Positions 9,725 to 22,500 of a DNA stretch of 64,000 nt are shown piece by piece (position 1 is the stretch's first letter; every line of letters starts with the position of its first letter). The stretch lies in the NCBI GenBank assembly GCA_029959085.1, contig JARWIR010000003.1, forward strand, positions 28,845,505 through 28,909,504, written 5' to 3'. The translations under genes were made by a program, and so were the position numbers. A model generated the notes under the pieces. The model saw only the letters and a program-made list of their open reading frames with translations. It did not search any database and was not told where the DNA came from. This DNA comes from Nemophila menziesii (lineage: Eukaryota; Streptophyta; Magnoliopsida; Boraginales; Hydrophyllaceae).

Positions 9725-11630
9725 AATCAAGCGCCGTATGTAGCAGGTAGAAGTATAGGGGATAATATATTAGTACCACAGGAGGTGGTGCTTGGATATG
9801 AAAAATTATCAACTAAACCCTCATGTACTATCAATTTGGATATGCAAAAAGCCTATGACAGTGTCAATTGGCAATTTCTTTTCTCCACCTTACATGCTCT
9901 GAACTTTCCTAAGTTTATAGATTGGATTATAATGAGCGTTTACTCACCATCTTACTCTATTTGTGTTAATGGCTAGGCGTGTGGCTATTTCAAAGGGAAG
10001 GGGGGCCTTAGACGAGGGGTCCCTCTTTCCCCATACTTGTTTGCTATTACTATGGAAGTTTTTTCTTCCTTATTTCGAATTGTAGCTGAAAAAGAGAAGT
10101 GTAGTTATCATCCGAGATGTAAAAAGGTGTCCTTGAACCATCTAATATTCACTGATGATTTATTAATCTTCATGAAAGCTGATTCTAATTCTGCTTGTGT
10201 AGTCAAAGAAGCGTTAGACTTATTCTCAAGAAGCTCTGCGTTGCGCATTAATTTTCACAAGAGTGAACTGTATTTCGGAGGTGTTAATGATGTATTAAAA
10301 GAAGATATCTCTAGAATTCTTGATATCAAAACAGGATCTTTACCTGTGAGATATCTAGGAATTCCTCTTAATTCTAAAAAGTTAAGTGTAAAGGATGGAA
10401 ATGTGTTAGTAGAGGCTCAATGAATGATCCTACTGGGGATAAAGTATCTTGGGAAAGCATATGTTGTAGCAAAGATGAAGGAGGATTAAACCTTCCAAGT
10501 ATTGAAGCAATGAACAAGACTTGCCTGTTGTTTAGTTTCTGGAGATTTTATTCTCAAGGTAATAATCTCTGGAGCAAATGGGTTAATGCTAATATATTGA
10601 AACATAAATGTATATGGAGCCTTGATGTAAAACAACATCACTCATGGCTTTGGAAGCAGTTACTTAAAATCAAAAAGATTGCTTATGAATTGATTTATCA
10701 TGAAATTGGCAATGGAAAATCTACTTATATACTATGGGATAAGTGGGTGAACAAAAGAAGTTTACAAGATTTATTGCAGATTCAAATTGATGAGTCTAAT
10801 CTTAACTGTAACAAAACAGTCAGTGAGTGCTATGGAAGGGGTAGATGGAGAGTTCCACCATGTATTGGTAAGGCTCTTTATCTTATAAATTCTATTAAGT
10901 TAGTTGATAAAAATGATTCTGTATTCTGGTCTGAAACTGAAAAAAGAAGTTTTCTTATAAGAAAACTATGGATAGAATTAGAGTGCATAAGCAGAAGGTG
11001 TATTGGAGTGAGATTATATGGGCTAAGACTTGTATTCTGAGGTGCTCGTTTATTGCTTGGTTAGCTGTTTTGAATAGGTTACCTACTAAGACAAGAATGA
11101 AAGAGTGGGGCCTTAATGTAAATCAAATGTGTCACTTCTGCAAAGTTAATGAAGAAGAGGTAAATCATTTATTTATAAATTGTGATTTCTCAAAAAGGAT
11201 ATTGCAACGCCTAAGTCAAACAGCAGTAGGCTCAATTGATGAGTTGATCAAGGAATCTCTCAAGACAAGTGCAAATTATGAACATCTGCTTGTGATTAGT
11301 GCATGTATTACTACATTCATGTACTTCATTTGGAGTGAGAGGAATCGTAGAGAACACGGTGGAATGGAGTTTAATGAGGATAGAATTTATAATAGTATAA
11401 TCTCCTTTGTAACTGTTAAGCTTTAAAGCAGAATTTTTAAATGTAATAATGTTAAAAATCTAGTTGAGGTGATTTGTAATAGTTAGTTCACTATTCATGT
11501 AATGTATTGGTCCTTTAGTATATTGGGCTTGTAATAGTTAGCTAAAGTAGTGGTCCATTTCATAATGGGCCTTTGATGTAAAAACTGAAGTTTGCGTTTA
11601 ATAGAAAAAGTTTGATTTGACGATAAAAAA
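9725..11630 (+). pseudogene. 5'-truncated LINE with reverse transcriptase and zf-RVT
   Basis: The reading frame starts abruptly in the reverse transcriptase domain with AGRSIGDNILV, then LDMQKAYDSVNW (catalytic Asp of motif A), GLRRGVPLSPYLF, the catalytic FTDDLLIF box, and SSALRINFHKSELYFGG. An internal deletion near 10420 joins this to GDKVSWESICCSKDEGGLN. The C-terminal zinc domain (FIAWLAVLNRLPTKTRM, CHFCKVNEEEVNHLFINC) follows after a frameshift near 10990. A stop near 9975 also breaks the frame. The 3' UTR ends in an A-run near 11626. Full-length plant L1 ORF2 proteins are over 1,200 residues, so about half is missing. Confidence 0.9.
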
Positions 11631-11639
11631 AAATTATCG

Positions 11640-12240
11640 TTTCCATAATTTTATTTTATTTCATTCTTTCACAATTATACTATAGTGATATTAAATTCTA
11701 TAGAAAGATTTTCTGGAAATAAAATCTTTCTTAAAAATGAAAATAAAAAATAATAATTTTTTTTTCTAAAATCAGCAAATTTTCACAGGTGCCACTTGTA
11801 TCCTCAATATTAGATTGAGATTCAATATTGAAACAATTCGATATTAATAAAAAAAAATTATCAAAGTTTCATAATTTATTTGACCGTGAAGATTAAAAAA
11901 AGCCTTATAATTACTTTGTTCCTTTTTTGTCAAAATTCACGACTTTTTTTTGTTTTCTTTTCACGACTTTTTTTCTAAAATATGGATGATTAATATATTA
12001 ATATAATACTATCAAATTCACTTTTAATATAAAGGTATTTATCAAAAAAGATACTTAATAAAAGTACATAATTATTTAATTAAGTCTTCAATTATTTATT
12101 TAATAAAAAATTCTACTAGAATAATTATTAATAAAAAAATATTCTTTTTATATTTTTTATATCTTTACTACCTTTATTAATAACTATATTATTTTATTTT
12201 TAATATATTATTTATTTTTAAATATTAAACAAATAATAGA
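11640..12240. other. AT-rich intergenic DNA, no gene recognised
   Basis: Long runs of A and T with no open frame of interest. Nothing beyond homopolymer tracts could be recognised. Confidence 0.5.
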
Positions 12241-12446
12241 GTACTTCTACAACCACCACCACCACTGCAGCCACCACAACCATCACCACCTCCACCACCA
12301 CAACCACCCACTACTAATTTCATCACACGCGCGTGTCCGTGAAACTTTTAAAGTCGTCATAACTAATTCTTGGAAAATCAGAAAAAAAAATTGTATTTTT
12401 AGATAAAGCAAATTAATATTTACGTCTATGATTTTTTTTTTTTTTT

Positions 12447-12552
12447 GCAGACACGGATTTTCATGTTTAAAACATGAAATTCACTGTTTGAAATAGTGAT
12501 TTTTTTCGTAGACACGGATTTTCATGTTTAAAACATGAAATTCCGTGTCTGC
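12447..12552. repeat. 106-bp hairpin with direct and inverted subrepeats
   Basis: The block starts GCAGACACGGATTTTCATG and ends ATTCCGTGTCTGC, so its ends pair. Between them TTTTCATGTTTAAAACATGAAA, itself a palindrome, occurs twice. It could form a long stem with two inner hairpins. There is no coding content. Confidence 0.65.
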
Positions 12553-13302
12553 AAAATAATAAATTCAAAAAACTCAAAAAACTCCAAAAAAAACCATATA
12601 CGTAAATATGAATTTGATTTATCCAAATATATTAAATTTTTATTTTTTTTATTTTTGAGAATTAATTAAAAAAATTCACGGATGCGTGCGTGTGTTTATT
12701 AGTTTTTCTTGTTTTTTTTTTAATTTTTTTTCTTTTTTTTAATTATTATATGTAGGGGTATTTTGGGTTGAGCCTTGTTTTTTATAAAGTGACTTATTTT
12801 AGACACTTTTTTATTAATAAGTTTTTTATTAAACATTAATTAATAATTGACTCTTATTTTTTTTTTAAATTGATCAAAGAAGTTTTCTTTTATTTTGTTT
12901 TGAATAGATCTAAGGATTCAATTATAATCTTTTATAAAATCTAAAAAAAGGAAATGATAATTAAAAAAATGTTCACGTCATAATTTTTTTTAAACAGCCA
13001 AGGTGGTCAGTGACCTTTTTGTTCAGTCCTTTTTTTTCACAGCAATGAAACATTGTTTTCGTTATCATTCTTTTTTTTTTTTGGTAGACTTTAGAGTGAT
13101 AAAGTTTGACTAATAATAAAGGATCAATGTCCTCTTAAATCAAAATAACAAACTATCTTTCTATTTAGATTACACAATATTTTAGGTTTAAACATTACAA
13201 AAATATATTTATTGTAATTGTTATTCCTATTTAAATCAAACATTATCTAAACATGAAAGTTTATCTATATTTTTAAATAATAAGAAACATTAATTAAAAA
13301 CC

Positions 13303-13620
13303 ATCACAACTACCACCACCATCCTCACTACCGCAACCCCACTCCTACCACCACCACCACCACCCCCACCCACCACCCCCACCACCCCCACCACCACCAC
13401 CACCCCACCCCCACCGGTCACCCCCCACCACCACCCACCACCACCACCCCCACCACCACCCCCACCACCCCACCCACCACCCCCCCACCACCACCACCCC
13501 ACCCCCCACCTACCACCCACCACCACCCCCACCCCACTCCCACCCCCACCACCCACCACCCCACCCCATCCCACCACCACCACCACCACCCCGCCTATAC
13601 CACCACCACCTACTACTACT
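13303..13620. repeat. (CCA)n / (CCACC)n microsatellite
   Basis: About 320 bp of almost pure C and A in irregular CCA and CCCA units. The Gly/Val/Trp-rich minus-strand frame across it is a product of the repeat. A shorter CCACCA run lies at 12250-12310. Confidence 0.9.
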
Positions 13621-14439
13621 AATTCCATCACACGCGCGCGTCCGTGAATTTTTTTTAAAATTGCATAACTAATTCTAAAAAAATAAACAATTGCATTTTT
13701 GGACGAGACAGATTAATATTTACGACTATGATTTTTTTTCGATTTTTTTTTAATATTTGTTTTTTTGGTTTTTTTTTACTTTTTTTTTTCAAATAGGATC
13801 TGTCCCATCTCTAATTTTAAGATTGGGATGAATTTGTTTCATCTCCATTCTAATATTGAGATGAGATTTGTCCACCTACTATTAATTTCATCGTACGCAT
13901 ACGTCCGGGAAATTTTTTTAAATCATCATAACTAATTCTAAAAAAAAAAAAATACATTTTTAGATGAGGCAAAATAATATCTACGTCCATGATTTTTTTT
14001 ATTTTTTTTTGAATTTTTGAATTTTTTTGATTTTGATTTTTTGATTTTTTTTAAATGGGATTTTGTCCCATCTCTAATTTTAAGAGTAGGATGAATTTGT
14101 CTCATCTTCATTCTAATACTGAAATGGGTTTTGTCCCATCTCTATTGTATAACTAAGATGGGATTTGTCCCATTGCTATTGTAAAACTAATTAAAGGTAT
14201 AATATGTTGGAGATGGTGACGTGCTGTTTCGCGAGTCAAAAATTTAAGATGGGATTTGTCCCATCTCTAAGATCGTGATTGGAATATAATCTTTTTTTTT
14301 CAAATACAATTTCCCAACCCTTTATATATATAAAGGCAAAAGCTCGAATACACAAAGTGAAACTTATCAACATTAAGCACTAGTAAAGTGACATGTCATA
14401 CACAAAATTTACAGTCACATCTCACAAAGTTTGTACCAA

Positions 14440-15125
14440 AAGGCACAATTAGTTTGAGACTTTTAGTCTTGTTCATATCCAAGAAATATAAGTTGAAGGT
14501 CTCCATTATCTTTGTATACTTGTACTAAAGCAGCTGCTTTGTATGCATATATCCCAACCATAGCTGGCACAAGCTGGAAATCAAATATATCATGGGTAAA
14601 ATTCTGAGATAATTCCCATAATCCACACCTTTATGATAATTATCACTTGCTCCTAAGTTGAACAAACAGAAAAATGCACTACTAAAAAGATAGTGAGCAT
14701 AAAAAGAAGCATAAATCGAATTGTATACCCATAAGGATAAATTCGTATTTGTCTTTGACTTTCACCAAATCTTCCCATAAACTGATTTACCCAATTTATC
14801 CTCATGCTTTGAGGATGATCTTTATATTGTAGAGTTTCGATAGCTATTGAATTAATTGGTTTATCTTTACTATCAATTACAATTTGCACATCAAAATTAT
14901 CTTTACGAGGAGTTGCAGAAAGAAAAAACAAACTCATCATATTCTCTCTTGTCTAAACAAGATTGTTTCTTTTATGTATTAATTGCTTCCTTTAATGCTG
15001 TTTCAACATGAAAAATCTGGTTTTTAATCACTGAAACAAATTGTTTATGCCTTGTTATTGTTATTTCATCTCCCCTACTTTTATAACTTGACTTAACAGC
15101 CCTTTCAAATTCTTCAAGCTCTTGT
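14440..15125 (-). pseudogene. Syntaxin-6 N-terminal-domain-like protein, broken
   Basis: On the minus strand, bases about 15125-14985 encode LEEFERAVKSSYKSRGD, TITRHKQFVSVIKNQI and HVETALKEAI. This matches the helical bundle of the plant syntaxin-6 N-terminal family, whose members assist vesicle fusion at the trans-Golgi/endosome. A frame change follows. The 95-codon frame 14940-14653 then reads FFLSATPRKDNFDVQIVIDS, later RIYPYGYTIRFM and a hydrophobic C-terminal LLFMLTIFLVVHF segment. There is no single open frame and no clear promoter or first exon. A live gene with introns is less likely given the internal stop, but it is not excluded. Confidence 0.5.
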
Positions 15126-15179
15126 TCTTACCCAGAACAGAAAAAGATCACAATTACATTAACAAATGCCTTTTAAGGG

Positions 15180-15940
15180 GAAAGTATATGGTATGATTTG
15201 TAGCACGATTAGCTAAACTAAACTATGAGTTTCCTTGTACCAAGTCACGTGCTTGTGCCACGTTATCAAAATATCTAAAACGCCTGAATTTGCACCTGCC
15301 GGCTGTCAGCCGCATATTCCGATCATTACACCTTGCCAAACTAATTAAGAACTATTTACAGAACGGTGAGTGCAAAATCCTAATTGTATTTAAGGACACG
15401 CTTAAACGGTACAACCACAAAAGAGAAAGAAGAAGCAAAGCATGGAAACGAGAGCCACTGACTCAACGGCGGAGATAATTGGCCAGAGAACGGTGTCAAC
15501 AATCGGAACCTCGAGCACCTCAATGAAAAGCAGTACAAGATCACCTTCGAAACGAAGCAGAGTTGAAAAAAGAAAAAATTTAAAATAGTTGTGGTGGTGG
15601 GGTATCCGGAGAAGTGAGGTTGAATTTGGAGATGTGGGTGGCCGCTGTTCTTATAATAGGTGTATAAATAACAATTAAAATAAAAGAAGATATAGACTAG
15701 AGAGGGTAAGAAAGTAAATTGATAATGAATTTTTGATTTAAATGGAAACAGCCTAATTTATTTGGGAAGAAATATTCACCTGTCAACATTTGGGCATAGA
15801 CAATATGAATCATGATTTAATTGGACATTATCCCAATAATAAATATATCATATGTAAAAGTGATTGTTTTTTTTTTACGATGAATCATTTATTAAAAAAA
15901 CAAATTGTAAAGTAATTATACATAGGTAATGAAGAAATTA
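15180..15940. other. Intergenic DNA, no gene recognised
   Basis: A GC-richer patch (15290-15540) has an open frame of about 60 codons that resembles nothing known. It could be the first exon of the broken gene on the other strand or a captured fragment. The remainder is AT-rich. Confidence 0.4.
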
Positions 15941-17346
15941 AAAAAAGGGTGAATTAATTAAAAAGGCCCATAGCAACATACGACTTATAATATAAGGCCT
16001 AATGTAATGGGTACTTATATATGGCTCAACCGAATGTAGTATTTACTAATTTGCCACTAAAAGTAATTCTCTCTCTTCCAGCATATGTCTCTTCACTGTC
16101 TGTTGCACACAAACCCATTCCTTATTTTCAAAATAAAAAACTTCCCTCTCTCCTTATTGGTACCGATGTAATTGCTTTTCAATCCTTATACACTAGTATT
16201 TCGACTGTTCATCTTCGTCATTCCACTCTCTGCTCTTCCATTCTTATATAAGCACCGATGTTTTTTTTGTTCCTCTCTCATAAGCCCTACTTCTTCTCTA
16301 TGCAAACCAGCAAACCAACAGTAAATAAATGAATTCCATTTTCAGAATCAATCAATAACTAATACCCTTTTCTCACCATCGCATTAGTATTAGGGTTTAT
16401 GGATCCGCTGATGAGAACCAATATCTCCGCTGATGAGAAACCAAAACGGCGAACCAATATAACCGTTGGGGAGATGCCAAAACGACATTCGAATCAAACA
16501 AAAATCCCAAGAATCATAAACGGTGAAGAGAATAGGAAGCTTATAGGTTTCAAACATTAATCAAAAACTAATTAAAGGTATTTCTTCTTCTTGAATCCTC
16601 TGATTTAAATTTGGGTCAAATTCTAGGGTTGTGTTTCTTCTTCTTGCTTTACCTAATAATTTACAGTTGCTTTCACAGTATTTGAGTTTCCACATAATAA
16701 TGCTATTGGAATAAGGATACTCGAGAAAGAGGTCAAAAGGAAACAAATTTTGTTGACTTTTGCAACTTTGGGTTTCGGTATTGTCTAGCAGGTACGATTC
16801 AATCAGAACCTCCCATTAGTGTGTTTCGTTTGCTTAATTGTTTTTATTTTAATTTGTTATAGAGGAAAAGCATAAGAGTATTGATGAATAGAGCATTTGT
16901 ATCCTGCTAAATCTTCTTCTTGGATCTTAGTCCTTTCCAAGCTTCTTTTCTAACTGATTATCTTCAGGTAAGTGAATAAATTATAATTAATAATTTAGTA
17001 TAATGGAAAATATATATTTATTATTTTTGGTTTTATGATTGAGCGGACTTGTTATATAATGCAGCTTTTCAACGGGCATTGCTTCAGCGGATTCAGTACT
17101 GAATGATTTTCATAAAAGTCTTTATAATCAAGAGGGGTAATCAACTGTATTTGAAAATCATCATTAACGGTTTATAATGACTCGCTGATTTTTAACTTGA
17201 CAAAACTTGTAGGCTCATTGCAGAGCTATTACAGCTTCAAAAGGGTTTGTGCATTTGTAGGTGAGGAACTTTGTCATGTCCAGAAAATGTTAATTCATTA
17301 CCATTTTGTCTCGGATAAAACATAAGCTTGAATTTGTTGATTTGTA

Positions 17347-17625
17347 GGTGGAAAGCATTGGATTTTGCCGAGCTTAAACGAAGCACTGTATCGTTCTTCA
17401 ATGTTGAGAAGCCGGAAAATGCAGCAGTTTCACGGTGGGCTAGAGCTCGAACCAGAGCAACTAAGGTTAAACCAAACATGGCCCTTTTCAGAGACGCTTA
17501 TAAATACAACATTATACTAAATTTTTTAAATAATCCAGGATGGAAAAAAGGAGTATCCAAGGCCGAGAAAGCACAAAAACTAGCATAGCAACATTGGCTT
17601 GAAGCTGTAAATTTTCAATTACTAG
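17347..17625 (+). pseudogene. IQM: IQM-family (IQ-motif calmodulin-binding) exon fragment with a stop
   Basis: The frame [20 protein letters not shown], then [13 protein letters not shown], starts right after an AG acceptor (17346). It matches the conserved core after the IQ motif of plant IQM proteins. A short non-homologous stretch with an AG (17538-17539) interrupts it. The frame then resumes as [12 protein letters not shown], a TAG stop, and QHWLEAV, where family members read KLALQHWLEAI. Only about 65 of some 500-600 residues remain, and the stop falls inside the most conserved block. Intron-like edges on both sides suggest genomic capture by the surrounding MULE. I cannot tell whether a functional parent gene lies elsewhere. 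Confidence 0.6.
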
Positions 17626-18539
17626 TTTGTGATTTCGCTACTCTAAATATTACTGATGAATGTTCATTGAATCCTCAATTACAAACCTCCAAGAAGAAGC
17701 GGTGAGTCACTGATCAACTAGTTAGACACGAAACCTGTAGGTTCCTTAACATAATACTCTCGTGTATTCCACTAATGAAGAAATCAGGTCATTAATTGAG
17801 CAATATATTGACATGTAATTTTAGTTTTTATTTTATTTAAATGTTGTGTTTTTGTTTCCATGTTGCTAAAGAAGCTTCAGATAGGTTTGTAGCAAATGAT
17901 AATATGAGCAATGTTGTATCAGCTGTTGGTGGAGGAAGATCCATTTACAGCCTTCATTAGCTTTTTACTTTATTTTCCTTCTCCTTTTTATCGTTGATTT
18001 CTCTCTTGAAGAAAAACACCAAAAGACACTACAATTTTTTGCTTACTATGTGGTAATGTTAATAATTATGGTTTATCTGTTTTGTTGTGTGATGCAGGTG
18101 CATATACTCAAAAATTGTTGAGGTTGCTGCAATTTTCTAGACAACATTTTAGTATGGTATACCGTATTTTAATTTAGCTATTTATATAGATATTTGTTCA
18201 TAAATTGTGATAAATAAATTTCCTTTGAGGGTAGCTGCTAGAACAACAAATTCCAGAGGAGCTGGGTTTGAAGGAGTAGTAAAAAGTGTTGTTTCATTTG
18301 CTTTAACTCGCCAAATCTTATTAAACAAGTTGATGAGGAGAATATTAAAGTCCGTAATTGCGATTTGTACATTAAAGTAATATGATTTTGATGAATTTTA
18401 ACGAAGTAATTAATAAAGTTATGCTTGTGTTTTTTGTTAACTTTTGTTGCGTATACCCTCCGTTATATAAAAATTATATTTCCTTCTTATTGTTTGTTGT
18501 TCATGTCTATATGTAAAATTTAGTTTCACGTGTTTTTTT

Positions 18540-20200
18540 TGCTTTTTAGATGTATACCCATTTACTCTTTGTATCTATACCCATTTACAAAAAAATGAAT
18601 GAGTACAATGTTCTATAAACTCCTAAACGTGTGTTTTCGGGTATACATCCGTTATATAGGATTTTGTATTCGCGGGGTTTTTTTTCCTCTTGGAATGTAT
18701 ACCCATATACAGAAATGGGTGTAGACTAAAATCCACACAATGTGACAAGAAGACCAAATTCCACACGTGACGAGTACAAGGGTATATACTACATGGCCGT
18801 ATACTCAATTTCAAAATGAACTACATTGAACTAGCCCAATCCGTGATTACAATGCTATCTAGATACCCCAACAAGTGTATAATCGAATTCCCATGCAACC
18901 CAAATAAGCGAACGCACTATGTCAATGGGTTCTAACATGGTTGGGCGTCGACCCAAGCCAACACAAAGGTAGAAGTTTCGTTATGTATTAAAATTACAAA
19001 ACACATAACGGCTTATTATGTGTATTGGTCATACACACACATGAAGGTGTTACGGTTGAATGACTGTTTTTACGTTAGTGTGCGTCATCCAAAGCAAATG
19101 CCTATGGGCATACACCCAAATGGAGAAGGTTGGATATGAAATAGTTGTTTCAACACAAGAAAAGTTGTATGGGCATACACCCAAAGGGGGCATTTCATTA
19201 CCTCGTTCAATTGCAAATATAATAGTGGCTAATTAGTTCTATTGGGCATACACCCAAATGAAGATGGCACATATGAAGGAAGTTTCTAACATGACTATGG
19301 TACATATGAAGGAAGGTTCTAACGTGATTGGGCGTCCACCCAATCAAAGACCTCTGGGCATACACCCAAAGGAAGAAGTTTCATTACGTAGGTCAATTAA
19401 AAAATAATAATGGCTTGTTAGGTCTATTGGGTGTCGACCCAAGCCAACACAAAGGTAGAAGTTTGGTTATGTATTAAAATTACAAAACACATAACTGCTT
19501 ATTATGTGTATTGGTCATACTCACACATGAAGGTGTTAAGGTTGAATTACAAATATAATAGTGGCTTATTAGTTCTATTGGGCATACACCCAAATGAAGA
19601 TACATATGAAGGAACTTTCTAACATGACTATGGTACATATGAAGGAAGGTTCTAACGTGATTGGGCATCCACCCAATCAAAGACCTCTGGCCATACACCC
19701 AAAGGAAGAAGTTTCATTACTTAGGTAAATTAAACAATAATAATGGCATATTAGATCTATTGGGCATACACCCAAATGAGGGCTCTAACATGGTTGGGCG
19801 TCAACCCAAGCCAACACAAAGGTAGAAGTTTCGTTATGTATTAAACCAAAACGTAGATGACGGACGTATGCCTAACCATACATAATGTCACTTGCGGGAA
19901 AGATGATCTTGATGGGCGTATGCCCAACCATTTTGAATTGCTGTATACCCAAAAGGAAGTTGATGTGCATATATCCAACACTACATAATGTCAAATACGG
20001 AAAAGATGATCTTGATGGGTGCATTAGAAATAACTCGGTCATTATTGGTGACAAAACGGGTGTGCACCCACTCAAAATGCTAAACTAGTAATTTCGAATG
20101 GGTGTATGCCGAAACGTAGTTGATGGCTGTATGCCCAACCATACATAAGGTCACTCGCGGGAAAGATGATCTTGATGGGCGTATACCCACTATTATAGTT
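18540..20200. repeat. Repeat domain A: TGGGCATACACCCA palindromes and long direct repeats
   Basis: Short interrupted palindromes of the form TGGG(N5-6)CCCA (TGGGCATACACCCA, TTGGGCGTCCACCCAA, GGGCGTATGCCCA) recur every 50-150 bases. Longer direct repeats overlie them. A block with CCCAAGCCAACACAAAGGTA and GTTATGTATTAAAATTACAA appears near 18953, 19438 and 19804. ATGAAGGAAGGTTCTAACGT with its flanks appears at 19310 and 19640. No coding frame is shared between the copies, so this is a non-coding repeat array. Confidence 0.75.
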
Positions 20201-22500
20201 CTTATTGATATATTATATTGTACGCAACCTCAATGGGTATAGACCCAAATAAGTATATCTTATAACCACCTCTTGTAAAATAAGCACCTCTTATAACCAC
20301 CTCTGGTATATATATCAAATAAGTAAATACCAAGTATCACATCTAGTAGTTACCCATTATTAGAGCATCTCAATCATGTGTTTCACAATAAGTATATACA
20401 GATATAATAGGAATATACCTACTACTACAGGTCGAACTGTTATAGTATATTATACGTACCCCAATGGGTATTATACCCAAATGGGTGTATCTTATAACCA
20501 CCTCTGGTATATACCCAAATGGGATAATACCAAGTACCGCATCTAGTAGTAATCCATTAGTAGTGTATCATCTAGTAGTTATGATAGGAATACACTACTA
20601 CAGGTCGTACTGTTATAGTATATTATACGTACCCCAATGGGTATTATACCCAAATAGGTGTATCTTATAACCACCTCTGGTATATACCCAAATGGGTAAA
20701 CACCAAGTAACACATCTAGTAGTTATCCATTAGTAGTGTATCTCAACCATATGTTTCACAATTGTTATATACGAACATAATTGGTATATACCCACTATTA
20801 CATTTCGTATTGATATATTATATTGTACGTACCCCCAATGGGTATGCACCCAAATAGGTATATCTTATAACCACCTCTTGTAAAATAAGCACCTCTTATA
20901 ACCACCTCTGGTATATATCAAATGAGTAAATACCAAGTATCACACCTAGTGGTTACCCATTAGTAGTGCATCTCAATCATGTTATTCACAATAAGTATAT
21001 ACAGATATAACACGAATATACCTTCTACTACAGGTCGTACTGTTATAGTATATTGTACGTACCCTAATGGGTATACCTAAATGGGTGTATCTTATAACCA
21101 CCTCTGGTATATACCCAAATTGGTAAACACCAAGTACCGCATCTAGTAGTTATCCGTTCGTAGTGTATCTCAACCATATGTGTAACAGGTGGTATATACG
21201 AACATAATTGGTATATATACAATTCGTATTGATATATTATATTGTACGTACCCCCACTGGGTATACACCCAAATAGGTATATCTTATAACCACCTCTTGT
21301 AAAATAAGCAAGTTTCACATGTAGTTCCCGATTAGTAGTGCATCTCAATCATGTGTTTCAAAATTAGTATATACAGATATAATAGGAATATACCTACTAC
21401 TACAGGTCGTACTGTTATAGTATATTGTACGTACCCCAATGAGTATTATACCCAAATAGGTGTATCTTATAACCACCTCTGGTATATACCCAAATGGGTA
21501 AACACCAAGTACCGCATCTAGTAGTTATCCATTAGTAGTGTATCTCAACCATATGTATCACAATTGTTATATACAAACATAATTGGTATATACCCACTAT
21601 TACATTTCGTATTGATATATTATATTGTACGTACCCCCAATGGGTATGCACCCAAATAGGTATATCTTATAACCACCTCTTGTAAAATAAGCACCTCTTA
21701 TAACCACCTCTGGTATATATCAAATGAGTAAATACCAAGTATCACATCTAGTAGTTACCCATTAGTAGTGCATCTCAATCATGTTATTCACAATAAGTAT
21801 ATACAGATATAACAGGAATATACCTTCTACTACAGGTCGTACTGTTATAGTATATTGTACGTACCCCAATGGGTATACCTAAATGGGTGTATCTTATAAC
21901 CACCTCTGGTATACACCCAAATGGGTAAACACCAAGTACCGCATCTAGTAGTTATCCATTCGTAGTGTATCTCAACCATATGTTTCACAGGTGGTATATA
22001 TGAACATAATTGGTATATATACAATTCGTATTGATATATTATATTGTACGTACCCCAACTGGGTATACACCCAAATAGGTATATCTTATAACCACCTCTT
22101 GTAAAATAAGCACCTCTTATAATCATCTATGGTATATATCAAATGAGTAAATACCAAGTATCACATGTAGTATTTCCCGATTAGTAGTCCATCTCAATCA
22201 TGTGTTTCACAATTTGTATATATAGATATAATAGGAATATACCTACTACTACAGGTCGTACTGTTATAGTATATTGTACGTACCCCAATGAGTATTATAC
22301 CCAAATAGGTGTATCTTATAACCACCTCTGGTATATACCCAAATGGGTAAACACCAAGTACCGCATCTAGTAGTTATCCATTAGTAGTGTATCTCAATCA
22401 TATGTATTACAATTGGTATATACGAACAGAATTGGTATATACCCACTATTACAGTTCGAATTGATATATTATACTGTACGTACCCCCAATCGACCCAATA
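20200..22500. repeat. Repeat domain B: satellite-like array, about 12 monomers in 430-bp dimers
   Basis: The landmark GTACGTACCCC followed by AATGGGTAT-ACCCAAAT recurs near 20452, 20625, 20825, 21055, 21244, 21427, 21627, 21857, 22046, 22276 and 22476, with a diverged copy near 20218. Spacing alternates between about 230 and about 185-200 bp, so two monomer types form a higher-order unit near 430 bp. Each monomer also holds CTTATAACCACCTCT and CATCTAGTAGTTA. Apparent minus-strand frames of 73-94 codons repeat with the array and are not genes. Confidence 0.85.

Larger units (their letters stand above)
12247..14010. repeat. Three diverged copies of a unit starting at CTACTAATTTCATC
   Basis: Copies lie at about 12311-12440, 13613-13745 and 13875-14010. 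Each begins with CTACTAATTTCATCACACGC or a close variant, continues with GCGTGTCCGTGAA, CATAACTAATTCT and ATTTTTAGA-GAGGCA, and ends in a T-run after TACGTC-ATGATT. Two of them directly follow CCACCA-type microsatellites. A second, interleaved unit, GGATTTGTCCCATCTC, recurs at 13797, 14062, 14160 and 14240. This looks like local segmental duplication of non-coding DNA. Confidence 0.6.

Noticed and set aside
13303..13620. CRISPR-like or other regular prokaryotic array
   Set aside because: There are no unique spacers of constant length anywhere. All arrays here are plant satellites, and the genome is plainly eukaryotic.
13290..13631. Gly/Val/Trp-rich 113-codon frame
   Set aside because: It is the translation of the CCA microsatellite.
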